This document shows, one piece after another, positions 27,706-37,109 of a stretch of DNA of 44,067 bases. Location of the stretch: positions 1 through 44,067 of the forward strand of contig CANREJ010000012.1 in assembly GCA_947629665.1 (NCBI GenBank), read 5' to 3'. The position numbers were made by a program, and so were the translations under genes. Below the pieces are notes generated by a model. The model made no database searches and was not told the DNA's origin. It was given only the letters and a program-made list of their open reading frames with translations. Origin of the DNA: an uncultured Clostridia bacterium. GTDB taxonomy: Bacteria; Bacillota; Clostridia; Christensenellales; Borkfalkiaceae. Position 1 is the stretch's first letter, and each line of letters starts with the position of its first letter.

Positions 27706-27750
27706 CCCATTTTATAAAAATAATTTGTTTTTTATTCCGCATTTCACTTC

Positions 27751-27794
27751 GGCAAAAAGCCGCCTGCGCAAGTTTTGCGCAGGCGGCTTTTTGC
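27751..27794 (-). terminator. Strong terminator after the fumarase operon
   Basis: GGCAAAAAGCCGCCTGCGCA-agtt-TTGCGCAGGCGGCTTTTTGCC. Confidence 0.85.
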
Positions 27795-27815
27795 CATAAA
27801 TCCCAAAACATTAAC

Positions 27816-28334
27816 TCAATATATCGAATTTCCATCGCAGTCATAGGCGACAACGGCGGGAAAATCAACGACTTCCAGCCGATACACCGCCTCGGATAGG
27901 AGGTCGGCAAAGGCTATGCACTCGCTCTTTTTAATGGCGTTCCCGTAGAGTGCGCCCGCGCCTCCTATCGCCGCAAAATACACACACGTGTTGCGCTTTA
28001 TCGCCTCGCGAACCTCGCCGCTCATTTCGCCCTTACCAATCATTCCGCCAAGACCCATATCAAGAAGAGTAGGGGCAAAGCTATCCATTCTGGTGGAAGT
28101 GGTAGGCCCGCAGCTTCCCGAAGCCATACCGGGCTTTGCGGGGCAGGGGCCTGCATAATAAATAATCGCGTCTTTAAGTTCAAACGGCAGTTTTTTGCCC
28201 TCTTTTATGTACTCAAATATGCGTTTGTGCGCACAATCCCTTGCCGTCATTATTGTGCCGCTTATAAGCACGCTGTCGCCCGCTTTAAGGCTTTTTACTG
28301 TTTTTTTATCGAGCGGTAAAGTAAGTTTAATCAT
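27816..28334 (-). CDS. fumB: Fumarate hydratase class I, beta subunit (Fe-S type)
   Basis: 172 aa; 'LKAGDSVLISGTIMTARDCAHKRI', 'YYAGPCPAKPGMASGSCGPTTSTRMDSF', fumarase/tartrate dehydratase beta pattern. Confidence 0.93.
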   Translation of the reverse strand: MIKLTLPLDKKTVKSLKAGDSVLISGTIMTARDCAHKRIFEYIKEGKKLPFELKDAIIYYAGPCPAKPGMASGSCGPTTSTRMDSFAPTLLDMGLGGMIGKGEMSGEVREAIKRNTCVYFAAIGGAGALYGNAIKKSECIAFADLLSEAVYRLEVVDFPAVVAYDCDGNSIY

Positions 28335-29170
28335 ATAATCTCCTTTTCACAGCGCACGCAATGGCACTGGATATTCACCGCCACCGGCAACCCCGCAATG
28401 TGGGTGGGCGCACACTCGCAACTTACGCCTAACGCCGTTGTGTTGCCGTGGAATCCCTGACAGCCTATCCCCAGCGCGTTTATTCTCTTTAACGCCTCGC
28501 TTTCTATCTCTGCAATAACCTTGTCGGGATTTTTTTCGCCCACTTCCCGCGTAATTGCCTTTTTTGCAAGATATGCGCACGTGTCGAAGGAACCGCCTAT
28601 GCCCACGCCCACGTAAACGGGAGGGCAGGGGCGGGAGCCCGCCGACTTTACGGTTTCAACAATGGCGCCGATTATCCCCTCAACGCCCTGCGCCGGTTTA
28701 AGCATGTACAGCTTTGACATATTTTCACTCCCAAAACCCTTGGGAAGATATGTAATTTTGATTTTATCGCCCGCAACAATCTCCGTGTGAATGGCGGCAG
28801 GAGTATTGTCGCCGGTGTTTACGCGGGTAATCGGGTTGCATACGGACTTTCTGAAATATCCGTCGCTGTACGCCCTGCGCACGCCGTCGTTCACTGCGTC
28901 GGCCAAAAGACCGTCCTCCAAAAACACTTCCTGGCCTATTTCCAGCATCACAACCGCCATGCCCGTATCCTGGCACACGGGCATATTTTTTTCGCACGCC
29001 ACCTTGGCGTTTTGCAAAAGCGTTTCATATGCAAACTTTGCCGCCTCGCCGCTCTCTATTTCATGCGCTTCGTTTAAGGCTTTCAGACAGGAAGGCGTGA
29101 GGTTTACGCCTGCATGCAACGCCATTTTATACACTGTATCGGCAATTTTTTTTGTGTTTACAATACGCAT
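28331..29170 (-). CDS. fumA: Fumarate hydratase class I, alpha subunit
   Basis: 'PVCQDTGMAVVMLEIGQ', 'NTGDNTPAAIHTEIVAGD', 'GVGIGGSFDTCAYLAKKA', 'IGCQGFHGNTTALGVSCECAPTHIAGLPVAVNIQCH'. Start probably the internal ATG at 29170. Confidence 0.93.
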   Translation of the reverse strand: MRIVNTKKIADTVYKMALHAGVNLTPSCLKALNEAHEIESGEAAKFAYETLLQNAKVACEKNMPVCQDTGMAVVMLEIGQEVFLEDGLLADAVNDGVRRAYSDGYFRKSVCNPITRVNTGDNTPAAIHTEIVAGDKIKITYLPKGFGSENMSKLYMLKPAQGVEGIIGAIVETVKSAGSRPCPPVYVGVGIGGSFDTCAYLAKKAITREVGEKNPDKVIAEIESEALKRINALGIGCQGFHGNTTALGVSCECAPTHIAGLPVAVNIQCHCVRCEKEII

Positions 29171-29272
29171 ATGCCACTTCCATAAAAAATTCATTTACAT
29201 TGTAATACAATCGTAAAAAAAAGTAAATTAAAAACTGTTTACTAAATTTCCGTTTTAAGTTATAATTTAAAT

Positions 29273-30181
29273 ATGAACGAAGCAAATCCGAAACTTAATT
29301 CTGTAACTGCGGGCATGGCGTTTTCCGCAAACGTCCTTGTCTACGTTTTTGTCAGTTTTATAATATCCCTCATCGCCACGGGCACGGGAATGGGGGAAGA
29401 TACCGACGCCTATAAGTATTTAAGCTATCTTGCCGCACCCATGGCGCTTATGGTCGGTTGCGCGCTTACAATTGTTTTCGGCAACCAAAAACTCCGCGAC
29501 GTAGCCCCCGTTAAGTGCGATGTAAAATATTATATAATCGCCGCACTGATTATTTTCGGGTTACTGTTTGCCGTAAGCGAACTCAACATTCTCACACTGC
29601 AATTTTTAAAGTTATTCGGCTATACCCCCAGGGAACAAAGCTCCTATCTGCCTGATTTACACGGCGGCTTAATTGTGCCCGCGCTCCTTGTAATCGCCGT
29701 TTTGCCTGCGGTTATGGAGGAATTTTTATTCCGCGGCATAATACTTTCAAATACCCGCGCTTCAATGGGCGACGTCCGCGCGATTTTTATAGTCGGTTTC
29801 TGTTTTTCGCTCTTCCATGCCTCGCCCGAACAGACGGTTTACCAATTCATCTGCGGCTGTGCGTTTGCCCTTCTTGCCGTGCGTTCGGGCTCGTTATTGC
29901 CGTGCGTTTTAATACACTTTATAAACAACGCCCTTATAATTATTTTGTACGCCTGCGGCGTTACCGACGTAAACGGCAACCTTTCAATACCCATGGCGGC
30001 GGATATAGCCTTAACCGTAACGGCGGCAGTGGCGTTTGTTGCGGGCATGGCATGGCTCATTTTAGATAAAAAACCTTTCGCCAAAGGTCAAAAAGGCGGC
30101 GTTAAAAACTTTTTTATTACATCGTCCGTCGGCATAGCCATTCTTGCTGTAATGTGGATTCTTTCGTTTTTTATAAGGTAA
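29273..30181 (+). CDS. CPBP family intramembrane metalloprotease
   Basis: Multi-TM; motifs 'EEFLFRGIIL', 'FSLFHASPEQ', 'HFINNA'. Confidence 0.92.
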   Translation: MNEANPKLNSVTAGMAFSANVLVYVFVSFIISLIATGTGMGEDTDAYKYLSYLAAPMALMVGCALTIVFGNQKLRDVAPVKCDVKYYIIAALIIFGLLFAVSELNILTLQFLKLFGYTPREQSSYLPDLHGGLIVPALLVIAVLPAVMEEFLFRGIILSNTRASMGDVRAIFIVGFCFSLFHASPEQTVYQFICGCAFALLAVRSGSLLPCVLIHFINNALIIILYACGVTDVNGNLSIPMAADIALTVTAAVAFVAGMAWLILDKKPFAKGQKGGVKNFFITSSVGIAILAVMWILSFFIR

Positions 30182-30184
30182 ACA

Positions 30185-30622
30185 ATGCAAAAAATCAATA
30201 TAGTCTGCGTGGGAAAAATCAAAGAGGAGTATTTTCGTTCTGCCATAGCCGAGTATTTAAAACGTCTTTCACGCTTTGCGAAAGTGGAAATACGCGAACT
30301 GCCCGAAGGTAAGTCAATAAAAGCCGAGGCTGAGCCCGTTTTGCGTGCGGCGCACGGATATAAAATTGCGCTATGCGTTGAGGGCACAAGCCTTTCAAGC
30401 GAGGAATTTGCACAAAAAATCAAAGCGCTCTGCGACTTGGGCGAAGAAATCACCTTTATCATAGGTTCCTCTGACGGACTGGATAAAGAGGTAAAGGACA
30501 AAAGCGATTTAAAACTTTCCTTTTCACAAATGACGTTTCCCCACAGACTTATGCGCGTAATATTGCTCGAACAGATATACCGGGCCTTTATGATAAACTC
30601 CGGGAGTGAATATCACAAGTAA
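30185..30622 (+). CDS. rlmH: 23S rRNA (pseudouridine1915-N3)-methyltransferase RlmH
   Basis: 'INIVCVGKIKEEYFRSAIAEYLKRLSRF', 'FIIGSSDGLDKEV', 'LSFSQMTFPHRLMRVILLEQIYRAFMINSGSEYHK'. Confidence 0.96.
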   Translation: MQKINIVCVGKIKEEYFRSAIAEYLKRLSRFAKVEIRELPEGKSIKAEAEPVLRAAHGYKIALCVEGTSLSSEEFAQKIKALCDLGEEITFIIGSSDGLDKEVKDKSDLKLSFSQMTFPHRLMRVILLEQIYRAFMINSGSEYHK

Positions 30623-31370
30623 AACAATCATATTTTATTGTGTGATATTCGATGAAGTTAAACGTTTTTATTTAAGCTATTCGGGCAAAAAATGCGTAAT
30701 AGGTTACTCCGTCCGCGGAAGGGAAATTTTTGCCTTCCACGTGGGCGAAAACTTCGGCAAACAGTTTATCGCCGTATACGGGGTTCACGGTAGGGAGTGG
30801 ATAACATCCCGCCTTGCCTTAAAGCATATTAAAAAGGGCGTAAAACGGGGCGGAGGCTGGGTGGTTCCGCTCGTCAATCCCGACGGCGCATATCTCTGCG
30901 AAACAAAGGACGCAATGTGGAAAGCAAATGCCCGCGGCGTGGACATAAACTGCAACTTCGACGCCGATTGGGGTTGCGGCAGGCTGAACACAAAACTCCG
31001 CGGCAGTGAAAATTGCATTGGGGACAGCCCCTTTTCCGAACCCGAAACGACGGCCTTGCGCAACTTTACTTTAAAGGTCAAGCCCTACGTAACATTGAGT
31101 TTTCACACAAAGGGCGGCGAAATATACTATGAGTACGGCGGCAGGGGAGATATCCGCGGCGCCGAAATCATAGCAAATTGTACAGGCTATAAGGTACGCA
31201 AAATTTATGGCAGTTGCGGCGGCTATAAGGATTGGTGCATACAAAAACTGCGTATTCCCGCATATACTGTGGAGTGTGGTTCGGATAAACTCACGCACCC
31301 CATAAAAAGGTTGCGGCAATTAAAAAAGTGCTACAACGTGTTGAGTTATTTTACTTTGAATTATGGTTAA
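30606..31370 (+). CDS. M14 family zinc carboxypeptidase
   Basis: 'VYGVHGREWITSRLAL' (HxxE zinc ligands), 'VPLVNPDGAYL', 'GVDINCNFDADWG', 'LSFHTKGGEIYYEYG', 'AYTVECG'. Overlaps the rlmH 3' end; start uncertain (GTG at 30642 possible). Confidence 0.88.
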   Translation: MNITSKTIIFYCVIFDEVKRFYLSYSGKKCVIGYSVRGREIFAFHVGENFGKQFIAVYGVHGREWITSRLALKHIKKGVKRGGGWVVPLVNPDGAYLCETKDAMWKANARGVDINCNFDADWGCGRLNTKLRGSENCIGDSPFSEPETTALRNFTLKVKPYVTLSFHTKGGEIYYEYGGRGDIRGAEIIANCTGYKVRKIYGSCGGYKDWCIQKLRIPAYTVECGSDKLTHPIKRLRQLKKCYNVLSYFTLNYG

Positions 31371-31815
31371 TAAATATATGAAAGCCGCGCTCAAATGCGC
31401 GCAAACAGCCCTTGCCGAGGGCGAAGTGCCCATAGGTGCGGTGGTTGTTTTAAACGGCAAAATAATTGCCCGCGGGCACAACAGAAGAACAAAAAAGCAG
31501 ATAGCAACCGCACATGCGGAAGTGGAAGCGATTGAAAAGGCCTGCAAAAAATTAAAGAGCTGGCGTATACCGGAGTGCGAAATTTACGTTACTTTGGAAC
31601 CCTGCCCCATGTGTATGGGCGCCATGCTCAACGCACGCATAAAAAAGGTATATTTCGGCGCCTACGAGGCAAAGGGCAGATCTCTGACTTCACAAATCGC
31701 GGAAGCAAACCTTTTAAACCATAAAATAGAGGTTGAGGGCGGAGTGATGGAAGAGGAGTGCGCCGACATACTTTCAACTTTTTTTGCGGATATGCGCAAA
31801 AGGGAAAATAAGTAG
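31363..31815 (+). CDS. tadA: tRNA adenosine(34) deaminase
   Basis: 'HAEVEAIEKACKKL', 'LEPCPMCMGAMLNARIKKVYFGAYEAKGRSL'. Ends with TAG. Confidence 0.95.
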   Translation: MVNKYMKAALKCAQTALAEGEVPIGAVVVLNGKIIARGHNRRTKKQIATAHAEVEAIEKACKKLKSWRIPECEIYVTLEPCPMCMGAMLNARIKKVYFGAYEAKGRSLTSQIAEANLLNHKIEVEGGVMEEECADILSTFFADMRKRENK

Positions 31816-31900
31816 CCAAAAAATTTTTTTGGCCCTGTTTCGTTAATTTATAAAATTTATATGTGTGAATTTTTCAATTGCCAAAGTGATTGTTTTCAGG

Positions 31901-31928
31901 TTGACTTTACGTAGACTTACATTATAAA
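31901..31928 (+). promoter_or_regulatory. Promoter upstream of prs
   Basis: TTGACT (31901-31906), 16-nt spacer, TATAAA (31923-31928). Confidence 0.6.
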
Positions 31929-31995
31929 ATGTTATTGAGTTGGCTCTTGCGGGTAAACGCGGGCCGATACCAAAGAATTTGCAGGAGAACACCTA

Positions 31996-32943
31996 ATGAT
32001 CAACCACGGCAACGAAATTAAAATTTTCGCAGGCAACTCCAACATTCCCCTTGCGGAGGCAATTGCGGCGCGGCTGAACACCACACTCGGCAGAATGGAA
32101 GTAACCCATTTTTCCGACGGTGAAATTTATGTGCGCTTTGACGAAACCATACGCGGCATGGATGTGTTCCTCGTCCAGTCAACAAGCAATCCCGTAAACA
32201 CAAATTTAATGGAACTGCTCATAATGATTGACGCCGCCAAAAGGGCAAGCGCGGGCAGAATTACGGCGGTTATCCCCTATTTCGGCTATGCCCGTCAGGA
32301 CAGAAAGGCGCGCTCCCGCGAACCTATCACCGCCAAGCTCGTGGCAAATTTAATAACGAGCGCGGGTGCGGACAGGGTTCTCACAATGGATCTGCACTGT
32401 ATGCAAATCCAAGGATTTTTTGATATTCCCCTCGATAATCTCGTGGGCGGTCCCACGTTATATAATCATTTCAAACCCAAAGTTGACGAAAATTTTGTGG
32501 TTGTTTCCCCCGACATCGGTTCGGTATCCAGGGCAAGAAAGGTCGCCGCGAGAATGGACGCCAAAATGGCCATTATAGATAAGCGCCGCCCCAAGGCGAA
32601 CGTAATGGAAGTTATGAACATCATCGGCGACGTGAAGGATAAAAACTGCCTCATGGTCGACGATATGATAGACACGGCGGGCACAATCGTGGAGGGCGCA
32701 AAGGCGCTTAAAGCGGCCGGTGCAAAGGAAATTTACGCTTGCTGTTCCCATGGTGTTTTATCAGGCCCCGCAATCGAAAGGCTTGCGAATTCGCCCATAA
32801 CTGAGCTTGCCATGCTCGACACAATCAATGTTCCGCAGGAAAAAATGCTTCCAATAATGAAAATGATTTCAACGGCGCCCATTTTTGCCGCGGCAATCGA
32901 AAACGTGTATATGGACAAGTCAATGTCTAAAATTTACGATTAA
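31996..32943 (+). CDS. prs: Ribose-phosphate pyrophosphokinase
   Basis: 'KIFAGNSNIPLAEAIAARL', 'VVIPYFGYARQDRK'-type motif, PRPP loop 'CLMVDDMIDTAGTIVEGAKAL'. Confidence 0.97.
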   Translation: MINHGNEIKIFAGNSNIPLAEAIAARLNTTLGRMEVTHFSDGEIYVRFDETIRGMDVFLVQSTSNPVNTNLMELLIMIDAAKRASAGRITAVIPYFGYARQDRKARSREPITAKLVANLITSAGADRVLTMDLHCMQIQGFFDIPLDNLVGGPTLYNHFKPKVDENFVVVSPDIGSVSRARKVAARMDAKMAIIDKRRPKANVMEVMNIIGDVKDKNCLMVDDMIDTAGTIVEGAKALKAAGAKEIYACCSHGVLSGPAIERLANSPITELAMLDTINVPQEKMLPIMKMISTAPIFAAAIENVYMDKSMSKIYD

Positions 32944-32990
32944 CCATGTAAGCCGCAATCCTTTGCGGCTTTTAAAATACGGGTAACGCA

Positions 32991-33554
32991 ATGTATATAA
33001 TAGTAGGACTCGGCAATCCCGAGGAAAAATATTTAAAAACTTTTCACAACATGGGCTATATAGCGGCGGGCGACGTCGCGGCAAAGCTCGGCGTCAAATT
33101 CAAAAAAAAGGAGTGCGAGGCCTACGTTGCCGAAGCAAACCTCAACGGTCAAAAAATAATAATAGCCCGTCCCGTAACCTACATGAACAACTCCGGCAGG
33201 GCGGTTAAGCAACTTTTGGCAAAATATAAAGCCACGGCGGAAAATCTCGCGGTTATTTACGACGACTACGACCTCCCCAAAGGCCATGTGAGGATACGCC
33301 CTTCCGGCAGTGCGGGCACGCATAACGGTATGCGCTCGGTCATAGCCGAAACAGGCACGCAAAATTTTACCAGGATACGCATAGGCATACGCGACGAAGA
33401 GGTCAATATCCCGCTCATAAACTATGTTCTTTCGGAAGTAAAAAGGGAAGATTACGAGCTGTTTATTTCGGCTTGCACCAAGGCTGCCGAAGCCGCAATA
33501 CAAATTGCGGGCGGTAGGGCGGTGGAGGCCGTTATGACCGATTTTAACGGCTAA
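32991..33554 (+). CDS. pth: Peptidyl-tRNA hydrolase
   Basis: 'MYIIVGLGNPEEKYLKTFHNMGYIAAGDVA', 'PVTYMNNSGRAV', 'YDDYDLPKGHVRIRPSGSAGTHNGMRSV'. Confidence 0.97.
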   Translation: MYIIVGLGNPEEKYLKTFHNMGYIAAGDVAAKLGVKFKKKECEAYVAEANLNGQKIIIARPVTYMNNSGRAVKQLLAKYKATAENLAVIYDDYDLPKGHVRIRPSGSAGTHNGMRSVIAETGTQNFTRIRIGIRDEEVNIPLINYVLSEVKREDYELFISACTKAAEAAIQIAGGRAVEAVMTDFNG

Positions 33555-33609
33555 ACCGCAATACATATTGCAATTTTTGCTATTATTTTAATTATAACTA
33601 CCTCACGGT

Positions 33610-36600
33610 ATGGCATTGAAAAGGCAGTTTTTTACCTTTAAAAATTTAAACGACGACTACCCCGCCATTTCGGGGGAACTCCGCCTCGGCACGCCGACGG
33701 CGGCTTTTGGGCTGTCCGACGCCCAAAAATATCTCACTGCGGCCGCCGCAGAAGGCACGGTTTTATACATAACGGCGGATTCCGTTTCGGCACAACAGGC
33801 ATATGCGGCAATTTCAACGTTATCGGGGAAGAGTTGCGCGCTTTTATCCGCCAAGGACGAAGTGATATTGTATAAGGACGCGCTTTCCAAGGACGCGGTT
33901 TTCAAAAGAATATGCGCCCTGTCTCAAATTGAAAGCGGCGCCGAAATAACCGTCGCCGATATAGAAGCGCTTATGCAGCTCGCCCCGTCGCATATTGAAG
34001 AGATAAACTTAAAAAAAGGCGGCGAGTACGACTACCAATCCTTGCCGCAAAAGCTCGTTTTAATGGGCTATATAAGGGAGTATTCGGCAGAGAGCCGCGG
34101 CACGTTTGCAATCCGCGGCGACATACTCGACATTTACCCTGTCAATGCGGAAAACCCCGCACGTGTTGACTTTTTCGGCGACACGGTAGAAAAAATCCGC
34201 CCCTACGACCAAACGAGCGGGGAGAGATTGGAGGAGTGCGACTGCCTTAAAATTATATCGGCGGCAGATTTCACCTTTACAAACGGCGATGTGGACAGGG
34301 TGAAGGAGACGCTTGCGGCGGAACTCAAAAAATCCCCCAACGTGCAGGCATACGAAAGGGCGCGCGACATATCCTGCGAAATCAACGAAAAACTCGCCCT
34401 CGGCATACCGTTTGCCGGGCTGTCATTTGTTGCGCCCATTTTGGAAAATTCGCGTACAGTGTTGAGTTTTCTGCCCCCAAACACGTTGGTTATTCTTGAC
34501 GAGTGCAAACTTATCTCCGAGAGAATGGAAGGAATTTACCGCGAACATTTGGAGCGGGTAAACGACTTAAAAAAGGGCGGCGAGGCGTTCGGGTTTTCCG
34601 TAAACCAACTTCTTTCGCCGCAATATATGGTTGAAAGCATATCAAAATTCCGTAGTTTTGCGGTGCAGACGTTTACCTCCGCAATGGGCTTTTATGCGCC
34701 CTTAAAAACTTTCAACATACACTCAACGCCCGTGCCGTCCTATCTTAACTCCTTCCCGCAACTTGTGGCGGACGTTAAAAATTGGTTGCAAAACGGCTAC
34801 CGCATATTGATTTTTTGCGGCAGTACGGAGAGATACCAAAAGCTCTGCGACGCATTCACCGACGAATATTTGCCCGTCTATCCCGTGCCCGACAGGCTCG
34901 AAGCGTTGAGGGGCGTTGCCGTGTCGGCGGAAGAACTTGCCCACGGCTTTGTGTTGCACGGTTGCAAACTTGCGGTAATAGGCAGTTCCGATCTGTTTAC
35001 AAAGGCGGTTACAAAGCGCATAAAACGCCGCCGCGGAGATATGTTCGTCGCACCCGAAATAGGCGACTACTGCGTGCATGAAAAGCACGGCATAGGCAAA
35101 ATCACGGGCACAAAAAAAATCGAAACCATCGACGGCATAAAGGAGTACGTAGCCATAGAATATAAGGGCGGCGATACCCTCTACGTACCCGTCGAGCAAA
35201 TGGATATTCTCTCCAAGTATGTAGGCGACAGCGAACCGCCCCTTTCCAAAATAGGCGGGGCAGACTTCGAGCGGGTAAAGGAGCGGGTGCGCCAATCCAT
35301 AAAAAAACTTGCCTTTGACCTCAAAGAACTCTATGCCGAGCGGAGCGCGCAAAAGGGCTATGCGTTCCCAGAAAACGCCGCGATGATGCAGGAGTTTGAG
35401 GACAGCTTTGAATACGAGGAAACCCCCGACCAGCTCATTTCCATCGAAGAAATCAAGCGCGATATGTGTTCCCAAAAAGTCATGGACAGACTTCTCTGCG
35501 GCGACGTGGGGTACGGCAAAACGGAAATTGCCCTGCGGGCGGTATATCTGGCCGTTTTGGGCGGCAAGCAGGCCGCAATCATGTGTCCCAGCACGATATT
35601 GTCCGAACAGCATTACAACACGGCGGTTAAGAGGTTCGCCGAGTTTGGCGTAAGAGTTGATAAATTAAACCGCTTTAAAACTCCCGCACAGCAGGCGCAA
35701 ACGTTAAAGGCGCTTGCAAACGGCGACATAGACGTTATTATAGGCACTCACAGGCTTTTATCGAACGACGTAAAATTTTACGATTTGGGACTTTTGGTAC
35801 TCGACGAAGAACAGCGTTTCGGCGTTGAACACAAGGAGAAGATAAAGCACGTCAAAAAGGACGTGGACTGCCTCACCATGACGGCTACGCCCATACCCCG
35901 CACACTGCATATGTCGCTGGCGGGAATACGCGATATATCCACCATAAACACTCCGCCGCAGAAGCGTTTGCCCGTGCAAACTTATGTTGTGGAGGAGAGC
36001 GAAACGCTCATCCGCGACGCGGTAATCCGTGAAATTTCCCGCGGAGGGCAGGTATTTATTTTGTACAACAGAGTTGAAAGTATAGCTTCTTTCACCGCGC
36101 GTATCTGCGCCATAATTCCCGAAGCGAAAATCACCTACGCGCACGGCAGAATGGACAGGGACACGCTTGAAAATTCGGTATTTTCCTTTTACCGCGGCGA
36201 AAAGAACGTTCTTATAACAACCACTATCATCGAAAACGGCATAGACCTCCCCAACGCAAACACGCTAATCGTTATAGACAGCGACCGTCTCGGCATCTCC
36301 CAGCTCTACCAATTGAGGGGAAGAGTGGGCAGAAGTTCCCGCCTTGCGCAGGCATACTTTACTTTCAAGGGCGAAAAGGTACTCACCGCCTACGCAACCG
36401 AGCGGTTGAAGGCAATCATGCAGTTTACCGAACTCGGTTCGGGCTTTAAAATAGCCATGCGCGATTTGGAAATAAGGGGCGCTGGCAACGTTCTGGGCGC
36501 AGAACAGCACGGGCATATGGATAAGGTCGGCTACGAGTTGTACTCCAAACTCTTAAAAGAGGAACTCACGGGCGAGCCGCAGTTTGCCGCCGAACTCGAT

Positions 36601-37029
36601 ATACAAGTCTCCGCATATATTCCCGAAAATTATATAGAGAGCAGTGCGGGCAGGCTGGATTGCTACAAGCAAATTGCCGAAATACGCACGGTGGACGACT
36701 ATAAGCGCGTGTGCCGTTCCATAGAGGACAACTACGGCGAAATGCCGGAATCTGTTTTAAGCCTCTTGATTATCGCCGTATTGAAGTCTTACGCCCAAAA
36801 ATTCAACGTCAAAAAAATCTCGGTGGGCAGAGAAACCAACTATTTGGAGCTTCCTTCAATCAACTCGTTGGAGCATAAAGGGCTTAATTCTGCGCTGGAA
36901 CGCTTTAACGGCGACGTAACACTTTCCATGGCACGCGCGCCGCTCATAGTGTTCGGGAGTGGCTTACCTCCCAAAAAAACAATGCTCGGTATGACAAAAT
37001 TTTTAAAATTTGCGCTTCAAAACGCTTAA
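33610..37029 (+). CDS. mfd: Transcription-repair coupling factor
   Basis: 1139 aa; CarD-like RNAP interaction domain, 'RLLCGDVGYGKTEIALRAVYLAV', 'LLVLDEEQRFGVEHKEKIK', 'LRGRVGRS', TRCF C-terminal domain. Confidence 0.97.
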   Translation: MALKRQFFTFKNLNDDYPAISGELRLGTPTAAFGLSDAQKYLTAAAAEGTVLYITADSVSAQQAYAAISTLSGKSCALLSAKDEVILYKDALSKDAVFKRICALSQIESGAEITVADIEALMQLAPSHIEEINLKKGGEYDYQSLPQKLVLMGYIREYSAESRGTFAIRGDILDIYPVNAENPARVDFFGDTVEKIRPYDQTSGERLEECDCLKIISAADFTFTNGDVDRVKETLAAELKKSPNVQAYERARDISCEINEKLALGIPFAGLSFVAPILENSRTVLSFLPPNTLVILDECKLISERMEGIYREHLERVNDLKKGGEAFGFSVNQLLSPQYMVESISKFRSFAVQTFTSAMGFYAPLKTFNIHSTPVPSYLNSFPQLVADVKNWLQNGYRILIFCGSTERYQKLCDAFTDEYLPVYPVPDRLEALRGVAVSAEELAHGFVLHGCKLAVIGSSDLFTKAVTKRIKRRRGDMFVAPEIGDYCVHEKHGIGKITGTKKIETIDGIKEYVAIEYKGGDTLYVPVEQMDILSKYVGDSEPPLSKIGGADFERVKERVRQSIKKLAFDLKELYAERSAQKGYAFPENAAMMQEFEDSFEYEETPDQLISIEEIKRDMCSQKVMDRLLCGDVGYGKTEIALRAVYLAVLGGKQAAIMCPSTILSEQHYNTAVKRFAEFGVRVDKLNRFKTPAQQAQTLKALANGDIDVIIGTHRLLSNDVKFYDLGLLVLDEEQRFGVEHKEKIKHVKKDVDCLTMTATPIPRTLHMSLAGIRDISTINTPPQKRLPVQTYVVEESETLIRDAVIREISRGGQVFILYNRVESIASFTARICAIIPEAKITYAHGRMDRDTLENSVFSFYRGEKNVLITTTIIENGIDLPNANTLIVIDSDRLGISQLYQLRGRVGRSSRLAQAYFTFKGEKVLTAYATERLKAIMQFTELGSGFKIAMRDLEIRGAGNVLGAEQHGHMDKVGYELYSKLLKEELTGEPQFAAELDIQVSAYIPENYIESSAGRLDCYKQIAEIRTVDDYKRVCRSIEDNYGEMPESVLSLLIIAVLKSYAQKFNVKKISVGRETNYLELPSINSLEHKGLNSALERFNGDVTLSMARAPLIVFGSGLPPKKTMLGMTKFLKFALQNA

Positions 37030-37109
37030 AATCAATTGCTATAATATTTTAAATATTATATAATGGTAAAAGATTTTACTAAAACAAACCATTTTGGAGT
37101 TTTTTGTTT

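Noticed and set aside
31815-31833. Palindrome GCCAAAAAATTTTTTTGGC after tadA as a novel element
   Set aside because: Best explained as a simple A/T-rich intrinsic terminator between tadA and prs.
34723-35613. 296-aa minus-strand ORF inside mfd
   Set aside because: Lies entirely opposite mfd, which is unambiguous.
37035-37065. TATAATATTTTAAATATTATATAATG palindrome before the lipoprotein gene as a regulator site
   Set aside because: Low-complexity A/T sequence likely to arise by chance around promoter -10 elements; no supporting second copy.
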